Shown: one piece after another, positions 1 through 9,500 of the stretch
Numbering within the stretch: the stretch's first letter is position 1
Layout of the letters: the number at the start of each line of letters is the position of its first letter
Source: Flavobacteriales bacterium
Lineage (GTDB): Bacteria > Bacteroidota > Bacteroidia > Flavobacteriales > ECT2AJA-044
DNA length: 55,137 nt
Direction: 5' to 3'
Assembly: GCA_021296215.1 (NCBI GenBank)
Contig: JAGWBA010000006.1
Location: forward strand, 1-55,137
Notes under the pieces: model-generated
What the model was told of the DNA's origin: nothing
The model's database searches: none
What the model saw: the letters and a program-made list of their open reading frames with translations, nothing else
Translations under genes and position numbers: made by a program

Positions 1-408
1 GATACGAAACTGTTCCTCTATAGACTCCAAAAAGTATTCGCCTGATCCTGCTACTCCCCATAAAAAAGACCTGATCCTTTAAAAGGTTAGCCCAAAAGTA
101 ATAAGGATAAGCCTAGGCCAAGACAAGTTTGATCAAGTCCAGCGGATCAGGTCTAACTGAAAGTCAGGTCAAATCAAGCTTGATCAGTTTCTTTGAATCA
201 GGTCTCGCTGCGCGAGATCAGTTTACCTCCTTCTTAATAACCGGGCCTGATTTGGAGAATGGGCTTTTTCTGATTTCGCGAAGAGAAACCTGATTCGCCG
301 AAGGCGAACCTGATACGGAGCAACTAATTTCGGCTTTGCGGAAGTAAATTCGCGCTGCGCGCGAGTCAATGGCTATCAACTCCGTTAGGAATTGACTTGG
401 CGATAGCC
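1..408. repeat. Non-coding edge region with short repeats and mini-hairpins
   Basis: No convincing gene lies here. The hexamer CCTGAT occurs at 41, 70, 246, 289 and 309, and its complement ATCAGG at 146 and 197. Perfect triloop hairpins sit at 203-217 (TCTCGC-TGC-GCGAGA), 294-308 (TTCGCC-GAA-GGCGAA) and 351-363 (CGCGC-TGC-GCGCG). An inverted repeat of TGGCTATC (370-377) and GATAGCCA (402-409) overlaps a shorter TTGGC-GATA-GCCAA hairpin (397-410). The stretch lies downstream of crcB on the minus strand and runs to the window edge, so its full extent is unknown. It resembles the spacer at 35693-35880. Function unknown. Confidence 0.55.
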
Positions 409-439
409 AAATTCACTCAGCCGAAGGCTGAATGAATTT
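409..439 (-). terminator. Stem-loop just after crcB
   Basis: A long hairpin starts 2 nt beyond the crcB stop. Outer arms are AAATTCA (409-415) and TGAATTT (433-439). Inner arms are TCAGCC (417-422) and GGCTGA (426-431), with triloop GAA. The single mismatch (416/432) becomes a G-U wobble in minus-strand RNA, giving about 14 pairs. No U-tract follows, so it may be an mRNA 3' end stabiliser rather than a classical intrinsic terminator. Confidence 0.5.
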
Positions 440-440
440 A

Positions 441-818
441 TTAAATATTTGCTTTAAGCAACAACGCAAACACCCCTACCCCGACCAACGCACTCACCAC
501 CACATTGGCGATGGCCCAACCGGTATGGCCCATTTTAAAGAGCTCGAAAGTTTCGAAACTGAAGGTGGAGAAGGTGGAGAATCCGCCGCAGAACCCGACC
601 AAGAGTGCGGCCCGCCAGGTTTCGGCACTGAGGGTCAATTGTTGGCGTTGAAGCCAGTTGAAGACCAATGCAAAAACGACGATACTGAGCATATTGGCCG
701 CGAAGGTTCCGACTGGGAAATAAGCCCTGGGCATGAGGGAAACGGCGGCTTTTCCGGTGGCGAAACGCGCCAATGATCCGAGTCCTCCCCCGATGAAAAT
801 AGCCAAGTAGAGTTGCAA
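441..818 (-). CDS. crcB: Fluoride channel CrcB/Fluc
   Basis: A 125-aa inner-membrane protein of the CrcB/Fluc family, dual-topology dimeric channels that expel fluoride. The start has the family GGGLGSLARF segment, a central asparagine follows in TFAANML, and the pore signature GFCGGFSTFSTF lies near residues 75-86. Four hydrophobic segments fill the length, the usual size for the family. It is last in a minus-strand run (hpt, adk, obgE, PAP2, crcB), 12 nt after the PAP2 gene. No fluoride riboswitch is visible in that short gap. A hairpin follows the stop. A single copy suggests a homodimer. Confidence 0.93.
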   Translation of the reverse strand: MQLYLAIFIGGGLGSLARFATGKAAVSLMPRAYFPVGTFAANMLSIVVFALVFNWLQRQQLTLSAETWRAALLVGFCGGFSTFSTFSFETFELFKMGHTGWAIANVVVSALVGVGVFALLLKANI

Positions 819-830
819 GGCAAGTACGAT

Positions 831-1403
831 TTAGAGTGGGCGGTAACGTTTCTCCATCAGGCCGTAGGCCGAAAAAACAAGCCACCCGATTACGGTACCC
901 AAGATAGCTCCCCCGACGATGTCGCCCAAATAATGGACGCCCAGATACACCCGGCTGTACGCGGAGAGTACGCACCACGAAGCGAAGAGGGCTTCGCTGT
1001 ATTTCCAGTAGCGCGTGAAATAGCGGATGAAGAAATACGCGAGGGCGAAGGTGTTGGCGGCGTGGGAACTCACGAATCCGAATTCGCCGCCGCAGCCTTC
1101 GGGCACGAGGCGGATGAATTCCATAACACCTTCCTGATGGCAGGGGCGCAGTCGTTCGAAGACGATCTTGAAGGCGTTGACGCTGAGCCAATCGGCCAAT
1201 CCGAAGGTGATGAGCGTGGCGGCCAGGGCCGCAAAACCCCACAGGCGGTCGAGCACAAAATAGAGTGCGATGATTACGGCGTACATCCAGTACCAGTGCG
1301 ATGCTTCGGTGATCCACAACCAAAAGCCATCCCACCGTTCGGTTCCCAGATTATTCAGCCACAAGGTGAGCTGCCAGTCGTATTCAATGAGCTTATTCAG
1401 CAT
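831..1403 (-). CDS. PAP2-family membrane phosphatase
   Basis: A 190-aa integral membrane phosphatase of the PAP2 (type 2 phosphatidic acid phosphatase) family. All three motifs are present: a KxxxxxxRP-like segment (KIVFERLRP), SSHA in place of PSGH, and SRxxxxxHxxxD ([12 protein letters not shown]). The histidines of motifs 2 and 3 are the expected catalytic residues. Hydrophobic helices separate the motifs, with the active site predicted on the periplasmic face. Likely substrates are lipid phosphates such as undecaprenyl pyrophosphate, phosphatidylglycerophosphate or lipid A phosphates; the sequence does not say which. Its start overlaps the end of obgE by 11 nt, so the two are probably translationally coupled. 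Confidence 0.85.
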   Translation of the reverse strand: MLNKLIEYDWQLTLWLNNLGTERWDGFWLWITEASHWYWMYAVIIALYFVLDRLWGFAALAATLITFGLADWLSVNAFKIVFERLRPCHQEGVMEFIRLVPEGCGGEFGFVSSHAANTFALAYFFIRYFTRYWKYSEALFASWCVLSAYSRVYLGVHYLGDIVGGAILGTVIGWLVFSAYGLMEKRYRPL

Positions 1404-2400
1404 GATCGTTGGCGTGAAGTCGCTCCCAGATCATGTCCTTGAGCTGATCGAGCCCCTGCTGCGCTACGGACGATATGAACAGGTGTGGAATGTCGGTCGG
1501 AAGCGTTTTTCGTATTTCGGCCCGTAGCTCATCGTCGAGCATATCGTTCTTGGAAATGGCCAAGATTCGGTTTTTGTCGAGCAACTCGGGATTGTATTTC
1601 CTTAATTCCTCGAGCAGGATACTGTACTCGTTGGCAATGTCATCGGCATCGGCCGGTACCAGAAACAGCAAGGTAGAATTCCGCTCGATGTGGCGCAGGA
1701 ATCGATGTCCGAGTCCTTTACCTTCACTCGCCCCTTCGATGATTCCGGGAATATCAGCCATGATGAAGCTGCGGTGATCGCGATACGGTACGATCCCCAG
1801 GTTGGGCACCAAGGTCGTGAAGGCGTAATTCGCGATCTTGGGTTTTGCGGCGCTGAGCACCGAAAGCAGGGTCGATTTACCCGCATTGGGGAAGCCGACG
1901 AGTCCTACATCGGCCAGTACTTTGAGTTCGAGCACCACCCAAGCCTCTTGACCATCTTCACCCGGCTGAGAAAACCGTGGAGTTTGAAAGGTGGAGCTCT
2001 TGAAATGCCAGTTGCCGAGCCCTCCTTTTCCGCCCGGGAGCAAGATTACTTCCTCGCCATCTTCGGTCACCTCGAAAAGCACTTCGCCCGTGTCGGGATC
2101 TTTGGCGATCACGCCCAGTGGAACGTCCACGACCTGATCCTTGCCATCGGCTCCCGTAGAGGTACTCTTACCCCCCGGTTTGCCGTGTTCGGCTTTGATG
2201 TGTTTTCGGTACTTCAGCGGCAACAAGGTCCAATGCTGGGCGTTTCCGTGCAGGATCACGTGACCTCCACGCCCGCCATCGCCCCCATCCGGTCCGCCTT
2301 TGGCGTTGGTTCGGGTACGAAGCAAGTGATGACTTCCCGCGCCTCCTTTACCGGAAGCGAAGAAGATTTTGACGTAATCGACAAAATTAGAATCGGCCAT
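1393..2400 (-). CDS. obgE: Obg-family GTPase (ribosome assembly)
   Basis: A 335-aa GTPase of the Obg/CgtA family, which acts in late 50S assembly and stress signalling. The N-terminal glycine-rich Obg fold runs to about residue 158, with GKGGAGS and [12 protein letters not shown] segments. The G domain follows with P-loop GFPNAGKST, switch/G3 DIPG and G4-like SKND. It is slightly shorter than E. coli ObgE (390 aa) and lacks the long acidic C-terminal tail. The gene lies 2 nt after adk and overlaps the PAP2 gene. Confidence 0.96.
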   Translation of the reverse strand: MADSNFVDYVKIFFASGKGGAGSHHLLRTRTNAKGGPDGGDGGRGGHVILHGNAQHWTLLPLKYRKHIKAEHGKPGGKSTSTGADGKDQVVDVPLGVIAKDPDTGEVLFEVTEDGEEVILLPGGKGGLGNWHFKSSTFQTPRFSQPGEDGQEAWVVLELKVLADVGLVGFPNAGKSTLLSVLSAAKPKIANYAFTTLVPNLGIVPYRDHRSFIMADIPGIIEGASEGKGLGHRFLRHIERNSTLLFLVPADADDIANEYSILLEELRKYNPELLDKNRILAISKNDMLDDELRAEIRKTLPTDIPHLFISSVAQQGLDQLKDMIWERLHANDHAE

Positions 2401-2402
2401 GC

Positions 2403-2984
2403 TTAAGCTTCGGTCGCCTGCTCAATGGCTTCGGCCAGGCGATCGGTGATCTCTTCGATACTGCCTAGTCCGTCCACATCGTGGAGCTTTCCTTGAGCGG
2501 CGTAGTATTCTTTTACGGGTGCCGTATCGCGGTTGTAGACCGAGATGCGGTTTCCGATGATCTCTTGGTTTTGGTCGTCGGCTCGTCCGCTGGTTTTTCC
2601 GCGTTCGAGCAATCGATCGATCAATTCCTGATCCGGCACAGCGAGGGCCAGCATGCAGGTGATCTCAGTGCCTTTAAGTTCGAGCAGCACATCGAGCGCT
2701 TTGGCTTGAGCCTGCGTACGCGGGAATCCATCGAAAATGAATCCGGCCCCGTGCTTGTGCTCCTCGATCCGATGGCTGATCATACCGATCACCACTTCAT
2801 CGAGCACAAGCTCGCCGCGATCCATCAGTTTCTTGGCCTCCATTCCGAGTTCCGTTCCGGCCTTGATCTCTCCGCGCAAAATATCGCCGGTGCTCAAATG
2901 CACCAGTCCGTATTTGTCGATCAAGTTCTGTGATTGGGTTCCTTTTCCGGCCCCGGGAGGACCAAACAGTACTATATTCAGCAT
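2403..2984 (-). CDS. adk: Adenylate kinase
   Basis: Interconverts ATP + AMP and 2 ADP in the cytoplasm. The protein opens with the P-loop [11 protein letters not shown], and DGFPRT marks the AMP-binding region. The LID is the short type ([13 protein letters not shown]) without zinc cysteines, as in other roughly 190-aa Bacteroidota enzymes. I place the start at 2984, giving 193 aa, because the P-loop then begins at the usual distance from Met1. An in-frame ATG at 3005 would add seven residues and overlap the hpt stop. It lies between hpt and obgE in one operon. Confidence 0.95.
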   Translation of the reverse strand: MLNIVLFGPPGAGKGTQSQNLIDKYGLVHLSTGDILRGEIKAGTELGMEAKKLMDRGELVLDEVVIGMISHRIEEHKHGAGFIFDGFPRTQAQAKALDVLLELKGTEITCMLALAVPDQELIDRLLERGKTSGRADDQNQEIIGNRISVYNRDTAPVKEYYAAQGKLHDVDGLGSIEEITDRLAEAIEQATEA

Positions 2985-2994
2985 GTCTATCGCT

Positions 2995-3531
2995 TTATTC
3001 CTCAATTACATAAACGTGCGGCAAGTGACGACCAAGTCCGTCGTAATCCAATCCGTACCCCACGATGAATTCATTTCCTATCTCGCGGCCGATGAAATTG
3101 ACCGGAATATCTTGTTTGTACGCTTCCGGCTTGTAAAACAGCGTGGCGACCTTTAAGGACTCCGGGTCGTGACCTTCAAATATGTTGTGCAAGGCCACCA
3201 TGGTGTTTCCCGTATCGACGATGTCTTCGATAAGCACCACCGGGCGGTCCTTCACGCGATCGCTAAGCCCGATCACCTCAGTCACCTTTCCGGTGCTTTC
3301 CATTCCAACATACGAGCGCACCTTCACGAAGCTCACGTCGCATTTACCCGGGTAATGCCTGAGTAGGTCGGCCATGAACATGAAGGCACCATTGAGGACA
3401 CCAACGAATAAGGGCACCTTCTCGCCGTAGGCGGAATACAACTCTTCGGCCACTCGCTTGACCTCTGTTTCGATCTCTTCGGCGGTGATGAATGGCCGAA
3501 AATGCTTGCCGTGTAATTCGATGGATTCCAT
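2995..3531 (-). CDS. hpt: Hypoxanthine phosphoribosyltransferase
   Basis: A 178-aa type I phosphoribosyltransferase that converts hypoxanthine (and usually guanine) plus PRPP to IMP/GMP in purine salvage. The PRPP-binding motif VVLIEDIVDTGNTM is intact near residues 98-111. The flexible-loop region contains VRSYVGMESTGK, and a C-terminal YGLDYDGLGR segment matches the purine-contact region. It is first in the minus-strand operon hpt-adk-obgE-PAP2-crcB and divergent from purK, so salvage and de novo purine genes flank one 65-nt control region. Confidence 0.93.
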   Translation of the reverse strand: MESIELHGKHFRPFITAEEIETEVKRVAEELYSAYGEKVPLFVGVLNGAFMFMADLLRHYPGKCDVSFVKVRSYVGMESTGKVTEVIGLSDRVKDRPVVLIEDIVDTGNTMVALHNIFEGHDPESLKVATLFYKPEAYKQDIPVNFIGREIGNEFIVGYGLDYDGLGRHLPHVYVIEE

Positions 3532-3545
3532 GTTGGGCTCGGATT

Positions 3546-3580
3546 TTTGCGAAAATACGAAATGTTTCGGCCTATCTTTG
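3546..3580 (+). promoter_or_regulatory. Putative promoter of purK
   Basis: TATCTTTG (3573-3580) matches the Bacteroidota -7 consensus TAnnTTTG exactly and lies 16 nt before the purK start. A TTTG at 3546-3549 could be the -33 element, though the 23-nt spacing is slightly long. Position between divergent hpt and purK supports it. Confidence 0.5.
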
Positions 3581-3596
3581 CCTCAAATTCTGCGGT

Positions 3597-4754
3597 ATGA
3601 AAGACCTTTTCTCCACTTCGTTCACCCTTGGCGTCCTCGGCGGCGGTCAACTCGGCAAAATGATGCTCACCGAAACGCGCAAATATGACTTGCGCACGAA
3701 GGTGATGGATCCCTCGCCCGAAGCGCCGTGCCGTATTGGAAGCAATGAATTCGAAGTGGGTGACCTCAAGGACGAAGCGCGGGTGCTCGAGTTCGCCAAA
3801 AACGTGGATGTGCTCACGATCGAGATCGAACACGTGAGTACCGAAGCCCTCCGCAAGATCAAAGCCTCGGGCACTCCGGTACACCCCGATCCCGAAGTGC
3901 TGGCGATCATTCAGGACAAGGGCACGCAGAAAGATTTTTACAGCGAAAAGGGGATACCGACCGCGCCCTTTGAGCTCGTGAATACCCGCGAGGAGGCGTT
4001 GAGCGCTATTCGAAGCGGTCGCTGGAATTTGCCCTGTGTTTGGAAGAGTCGCACCGGCGGCTACGACGGATTTGGGGTGAGCGTCCTACGGACTGATGCA
4101 GACCTTGCGAACATCGGTGATGGTCCCGGATTGCTTGAGGAGATGGTTCCCTTTGAGATGGAATTGGCCGTGGTGGTCGCTCGAAATCCGAGCGGCGAGG
4201 TCAAGAGTTATCCTGTCGTTGAAATGGAATTCCACCCGACGGCCAACCAAGTCGAATACGTGTTGGCGCCTGCGCGTGTTTTTGATGAGGTAGCGGAAAA
4301 GGCCCGCGCCCTGGCCCAACGCACGGCGTCCGAACTCGGTATTTGCGGCTTGCTCGCCGTGGAGTTGTTCCTGACTAAGGAAGGGGATATTTTGGTGAAT
4401 GAAGTAGCACCGCGTCCCCACAACAGTGGACACTGGACCATTGAAGGAGCGTATACCTCGCAATTTGAGCAGCATATTCGCGGCATCTTGAACCTGCCTT
4501 TGGGCAGCACCGAACTCAAGGCTCCGGCCGTGATGGTGAACCTCGTAGGTGCGGAAGGACACAATGGCCCGGTGCGTTACGAAGGCATTGGCGATGTGCT
4601 GCACATGGAGGGCGCGTACCCACATATTTACGGCAAAAAGGATATGCGTCCGTTCCGCAAAATGGGCCACGTGACCGTGATAGCCCCCGAAATGGCCGAT
4701 GCACGCAAAAAAGCCGAAGAAGTTAAAGGCGCTATCCAGGTGATCTCACATTAA
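3597..4754 (+). CDS. purK: N5-carboxyaminoimidazole ribonucleotide synthase PurK
   Basis: ATP-grasp enzyme of de novo purine synthesis: AIR + ATP + bicarbonate gives N5-CAIR. The 385-aa protein starts with the nucleotide-fold segment GVLGGGQLGKMM. The ATP-grasp core includes the glycine loop SRTGGYDGFGV and the metal/ADP-binding region VNEVAPRPHNSGHWT. I chose ATG 3597 because an upstream in-frame ATG (3492) would lie inside hpt and add 35 residues unrelated to the family. The ATPase gene follows after 30 nt, then purE, whose product isomerises N5-CAIR in the next step. Confidence 0.95.
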   Translation: MKDLFSTSFTLGVLGGGQLGKMMLTETRKYDLRTKVMDPSPEAPCRIGSNEFEVGDLKDEARVLEFAKNVDVLTIEIEHVSTEALRKIKASGTPVHPDPEVLAIIQDKGTQKDFYSEKGIPTAPFELVNTREEALSAIRSGRWNLPCVWKSRTGGYDGFGVSVLRTDADLANIGDGPGLLEEMVPFEMELAVVVARNPSGEVKSYPVVEMEFHPTANQVEYVLAPARVFDEVAEKARALAQRTASELGICGLLAVELFLTKEGDILVNEVAPRPHNSGHWTIEGAYTSQFEQHIRGILNLPLGSTELKAPAVMVNLVGAEGHNGPVRYEGIGDVLHMEGAYPHIYGKKDMRPFRKMGHVTVIAPEMADARKKAEEVKGAIQVISH

Positions 4755-4768
4755 TTATGTAAATTGCG

Positions 4769-4785
4769 TTATGCATTTAGCATAA
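4769..4785. promoter_or_regulatory. Palindrome abutting the ATPase gene start
   Basis: TTATGC (4769-4774) and GCATAA (4780-4785) form a perfect 6-bp inverted repeat around ATTTA, with its last base being the A of the ATG start. It could be an operator half-site pair or an RNA hairpin occluding the initiation site. No ribosome-binding sequence is evident beside it. Confidence 0.35.
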
Positions 4786-5903
4786 TGAACGAATCGAACA
4801 ATCCATTTCCGGTATCGGGGTATCGTGGGCAGGCGTATTTCTGCGATCGCGAGAGCGAGATCGAAACCCTGCACGATCACCTCATCAACGAGCGAAACGT
4901 ATTACTGTTCGGCTGGCGCCGGCTCGGAAAAACAGCCTTACTGCAGCGATTCTTCGAATTGCTCGAGCAAACGGGTTGGGAGACCCTATACATCGACCTC
5001 TTGATGACGCGTTCGGGCGCGGGTGCCCTGAACGTCATTGCCGACAGCATCCTTCGCACCTTCGGATCGGTCGGCGGCGGCCTATCGCCAGGTCTGGTAA
5101 AGCTGTTGAGCCGCATCGGGGCGCAGATCAGCTTCAATGCCCAAACGGGGCAGCCCAAAGTTTCTATGGGCCTACGGCCCGATGTGCCTGTCCGCTCCAC
5201 TTTAGAGACTCTCGGAGACTACTTGACTTCCTTGGATAAAAAGATCGTGATCGCCCTCGACGAGTTTCAGCGCGTATCGGAATACGAAGATCTCGACGGC
5301 GAGGCCTGGTTTCGCTCCCGGGCCCAGAGTTATCCGAACATCCGTTTCATCTACTGCGGCAGTCACCGCGGGGTACTCGAGAGCATGTTCCTCGAAAAGA
5401 ACAGACCCTTTTACCGATCTACCCAAAACATTTCCCTGGAACCCATAGAACGTGAAGTATATACCCGCTTTATATCTGCCCAATTCGCCAAAGGCTCTGT
5501 AGCTGTGGCTGATGCTGTAGCTATGGCCATCTACGATTGGGCCCAGGGCCAGACGTACGCCGTACAGTTACAGTGTAACAAATTATACGGCGCAGGGGTA
5601 CATCCCGCCGTTGAGGCGGTAAATCAAATTCAGCGGGAAATACTGGATCAGGAAAAGTCCGTTTTTCAGCAAGTGGTGCGCCTGTTGACGGACAATCAGT
5701 GGAACTTGCTGAAGGCCATTGCGCTGTCGGGCGGAGTAAGATCGGTGTACGAATCGAGTTTCTTGCGCGAGAACGGGTTGGGCTCGCAGGCCTCGGTTCA
5801 GACCGCGTTAAAGAAGCTGCTGGAGCAGGAGATCGTTGTGCGGGATCGTGAAAATTACCGGGTGCACGACGTGTTGTTCGCGCGGTGGATTCAAAATCTG
5901 TAG
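4785..5903 (+). CDS. ATPase_2/AAA-type ATPase with C-terminal winged helix
   Basis: A 372-aa protein resembling the prokaryotic ATPase_2 (PF01637-like, STAND-related) family. The Walker A motif is GWRRLGKTAL near residue 45, and Walker B is IVIALDEFQ near residue 160. The C-terminal 80 residues look like a winged helix-turn-helix, ending in a basic-aromatic tail. There is no signal peptide or membrane helix. An in-frame TTG at 4764 could add seven residues, but ATG 4785 is preferred. It sits between purK and purE with 30- and 23-nt gaps, so it is probably co-transcribed with them. Its cellular role is unknown, and a purine link is suggested only by position. Confidence 0.8.
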   Translation: MNESNNPFPVSGYRGQAYFCDRESEIETLHDHLINERNVLLFGWRRLGKTALLQRFFELLEQTGWETLYIDLLMTRSGAGALNVIADSILRTFGSVGGGLSPGLVKLLSRIGAQISFNAQTGQPKVSMGLRPDVPVRSTLETLGDYLTSLDKKIVIALDEFQRVSEYEDLDGEAWFRSRAQSYPNIRFIYCGSHRGVLESMFLEKNRPFYRSTQNISLEPIEREVYTRFISAQFAKGSVAVADAVAMAIYDWAQGQTYAVQLQCNKLYGAGVHPAVEAVNQIQREILDQEKSVFQQVVRLLTDNQWNLLKAIALSGGVRSVYESSFLRENGLGSQASVQTALKKLLEQEIVVRDRENYRVHDVLFARWIQNL

Positions 5904-5926
5904 CTTTGAAAAGTAAATAGACACAC

Positions 5927-6421
5927 ATGAAAGTAGCCATCATCATGGGATCGCAGAGCGACTTGCCGGTCATGCAAGACGCCGCGGATATTTTGAAGGA
6001 ATTGGGCGTGGAATTCGAGATTGGGATCGTGAGCGCGCACCGCACGCCGGAGCGCATGTACGACTTCGCGAAAACGGCGCACGAACGCGGCATTGTGGCC
6101 ATCATCGCCGGAGCGGGCGGAGCAGCCCATTTGCCCGGAATGGTGGCGAGTTTGAGTCCACTACCCGTGATCGGGGTACCGGTGAAATCGCGGAACAGCA
6201 TCGACGGGTGGGATAGTGTGTTGAGCATTCTTCAAATGCCCGGAGGCGTGCCCGTGGCGACCGTTGCCTTGGACGGCGCCAAGAACGCCGGGATCCTGGC
6301 GGCTCAGATCGTGGGCACTCAAAACAAACAAGTTTTCAACAACCTCATGTCGTACAAGCAGCAGTTGAAAGACAAGGTGCTGCGGTCGGCCGAGGAATTA
6401 GAGGCAAAACATCGCGGTTAA
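5927..6421 (+). CDS. purE: N5-CAIR mutase PurE
   Basis: A 164-aa class I PurE, which rearranges N5-CAIR to CAIR after PurK. Diagnostic segments are MGSQSDLP (phosphate binding), SAHRTPERM (catalytic His) and AGAGGAAHLPGM, followed by GVPVKS and SILQMPGGVPVATVA. Full length for the family. It lies 23 nt after the ATPase gene; purK, the ATPase gene and purE form one plus-strand group. Confidence 0.97.
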   Translation: MKVAIIMGSQSDLPVMQDAADILKELGVEFEIGIVSAHRTPERMYDFAKTAHERGIVAIIAGAGGAAHLPGMVASLSPLPVIGVPVKSRNSIDGWDSVLSILQMPGGVPVATVALDGAKNAGILAAQIVGTQNKQVFNNLMSYKQQLKDKVLRSAEELEAKHRG

Positions 6422-6447
6422 TTCACATTCAGGTAGCATGATTCCAG

Positions 6448-6455
6448 TAGCTTTG
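6448..6455 (+). promoter_or_regulatory. Possible -7 box upstream of the large adhesin gene
   Basis: TAGCTTTG matches TAnnTTTG. It lies 55 nt before the adhesin start in the 89-nt gap after purE. No clear -33 TTTG is seen, so support is moderate. Confidence 0.35.
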
Positions 6456-6510
6456 CACCCAACGAATTCGCTTTGGAATTTCGTATTTTCAACGAGTCGC
6501 GGATGAGGTT

Positions 6511-9500
6511 ATGAGGTACAGGATTTTAGGTTTTCTATTAGCTATTGCACATCTGACTATAGGTCAGAGTATTGTGATTACCGAGGTATCTCAGGGAACC
6601 TCAGGAAACATGCAATTCATTGAGTTCTTGGTTACAGAGCATAACAGCTGCTCATTAGATCTTAGGGGTTATATTTTCGACGACAACAATGGCGACTTTG
6701 GATCCGGCAGCGGATATGGAATTACCACTGGAGCGGCACGATTCGACCCGAACAACACTTTTTGGAGCGAAGTACCTATAGGAACGAGTATTACAATTTA
6801 TAACGACACTGATCCGCCACCGGGATTACCAGCAGATGACCTTTCATTGACCGATGGCAATTGTTCTTTGATTATTCCTATTTCTTCTGCTTTATTTGAG
6901 GGACATTCGTCGCAACCGGTTTCCACAGGCCCGAACACTTATGCTACCGGCGGTTGGGCTTCGGGTGCTAGTTGGGGTGATATTCAGATGGGAAATGATG
7001 ACGACTCATTTCAGATTCGAGCCAATGGAAGTTCTTCTCCGATCCATGCCATCAGCTGGGGAAACAATGCAAGCAGTCCTAACGCCATTATCACGGTATC
7101 CGGAGGCGTAGGTGGCCAAACCGTGTATTTCACTAATAGCTTAGGCAATGGCGATTATTTTGACCAGAACAACTATTCTGTCGGCAGTGCCGCAGCAGAT
7201 CAAACTCCAGGAATGCCGAATAGTGTAAATCACGCAGCCTTGCTTTCTACCATTTCCGGAACTTGCTCCAGCCCTTTGACTTTGAGTATTCCTACCTATA
7301 ACCTACCGACATGTACAACAACTGGCGATGTTGCTTTGAGTGTTTCTGGAGGCCGAGCACCCTATGTAAATGCTACAACTATGCCGGGCGGAGCTCCAGT
7401 GAATAACGGAATCAACAACGTATTCATCGGCCTCACCCCAGGTGTTTACGAATTCACCGTTACAGATGTTAATGGTTGTACTGTAGAAACGACCATAGAC
7501 CTGTTCGTTGATCCACCGATCATTTATACCGCAACAGCTTTCGCTTTGGGCACATGTTCTAATACATGTGATGCGAGCTATACGTTCATCGTTTCCGGTT
7601 CAACACCCAGTATGACCGTAACCTGGGATGGCCCCACGCCTGGCAGCTTAATAACCCCCGGTGGAAACATTACATTATCCAACTTATGCCCTGGCCCTTA
7701 TTCCATTACCGTGACAGACGGAAATGGTTGTGACGAAGACCTACCATTTACTGCCACGGTAGGCACAAACGCCACGTTTTTAAACAATACAACACCGGGC
7801 TCAGCAACAACTCAAACCAGCGCTGACGGAAGTGTGGCCTTGGGGGTTTCAGGTGCGACAATGGGACAAACATATCAATACAGCTATCAGAGCCCACCAA
7901 ACACCGGAACTATTACGACAACCTCAAGTAACCCGATCATCGGCCTTACAGCAGGGAACTACTCAGTAACTGTAACCACGGTACCAATGGGATGTACCGA
8001 TGAGGGAACTTTTACTATCGGATATAGCCAAGTAAATGTATCTACACAGGTGGTTTTAGGCGGAACTACACTAAGCGCCCCGTATTGGGTATGCCCCGAA
8101 ACAAATCCCTTGATCGAGATCTATTTGAATGGAGTAGAATTAGATGGTAGCTGGACCGTAAGTTTAGTGGCAACATCCTCAAATGGTGCAGTATCCAATG
8201 TCAATCAAGGATATCCGGCAGGAGTTAACGTGAATGATTATCCATACACCACCATAACGGGTACAGCAACTGATGGAAGCATTACGATTAATATTCCGCC
8301 CGTTGTGATCAATACCTACCAAAACCCTATTAGCAACTGGACGCCATTTGCTACCCCACTATGTCAAAACGCCGCTACTATTTCTGTATCAAGTCCTGTC
8401 GTTGACGGACCTAATTCATACAATGGAACTTTCGAATTGATTCAAAGTGTAGGGTCCGTAACACTTCAAGGGCCTGGGGTTTCATCGGTAAATATTGCCC
8501 CATCCACTTTAACAACTACGGGCGGGCACTTCCTCATTTTTACTTTCCAAGACAACGGATGTACCCTTAAAGACACCTTTAATTTCAACGTCGTAAATAC
8601 CGCCGATTACTCTGTAGCAGACCCGAGTCCGTTTTGCGATAATGACAACACACCATACTCCCTTTTTAACGCTATTACATGGAACTCGCTATTTCCGGAA
8701 AACCAAAACTTACACGTTTTCACGTCTGCAAGTGCAGGAGTAAGCGGTTCTAATTTTATTCCTTCGACCGCTGGTGGAGGTACACACACCATTACCGTAT
8801 CCTATACATTCAATGGTTGTACTGTTACAGATCAATTTGACATTACAGTAGATTGGTCTCCCGATTTAAGCACCTTGTTTACACCGTTTCCCCCTACAGT
8901 TTGTTCCGGAAGCACCTTGAGCTTACCTACTACGCCAGCTGGTGGGACTTGGTCCGGAAGTCCCGGAATCACTGGCCCGACTGGCGCCCAAATCATTGAT
9001 GCCTCGGGTCTGTCGCTAGGACCGCACACCCTTACTTATGCCGAAAACTTAAATTCCTGTCCGGCTCAGGTAACCATAACAGTAGAGAACCCACCCAATT
9101 TCAGCTACGTTGAAACGAGCATCTTTTGTCAGTCACAGGGCACCTATACCTTGACGAGTCCGACCGTGACGGGAGGAAGCGGTTCTGGTTCCGAATCCTG
9201 GCAGATCACGGGTAACCCCACACCCTACCCGACCATAGCAGGAAACACCATTGATGTGTCGAACATCAGTACTTGGGGGCCCTATACCATCACCTACACC
9301 TATCTTGATGACAATGGATGTTCGTACAGTGAAAACGAGTCGTTCACCGTTCAAGCCGACAACCGACCCTCGGCCATTGTGAATCCATTGAGTGTTTGCT
9401 CTAGTGATGCACTCGACCTTACCCAATCCGGTTATTTTTCCCCCTTGAATGGTGACATTTATTTGAACGGAGCACTGGTTCCTTCGGGAATTATTCAGGG

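Noticed and set aside
172-184. TCAAGCTTGA palindrome as an operator
   Set aside because: A lone 10-bp palindrome with no adjacent gene to control.
365-408. H-type pseudoknot (GTCAAT/ATTGAC with GGCTATC/GATAGCC)
   Set aside because: The two stems interleave but the first loop would have zero nucleotides across a 7-bp stem, which is not sterically likely; competing simple hairpins are better.
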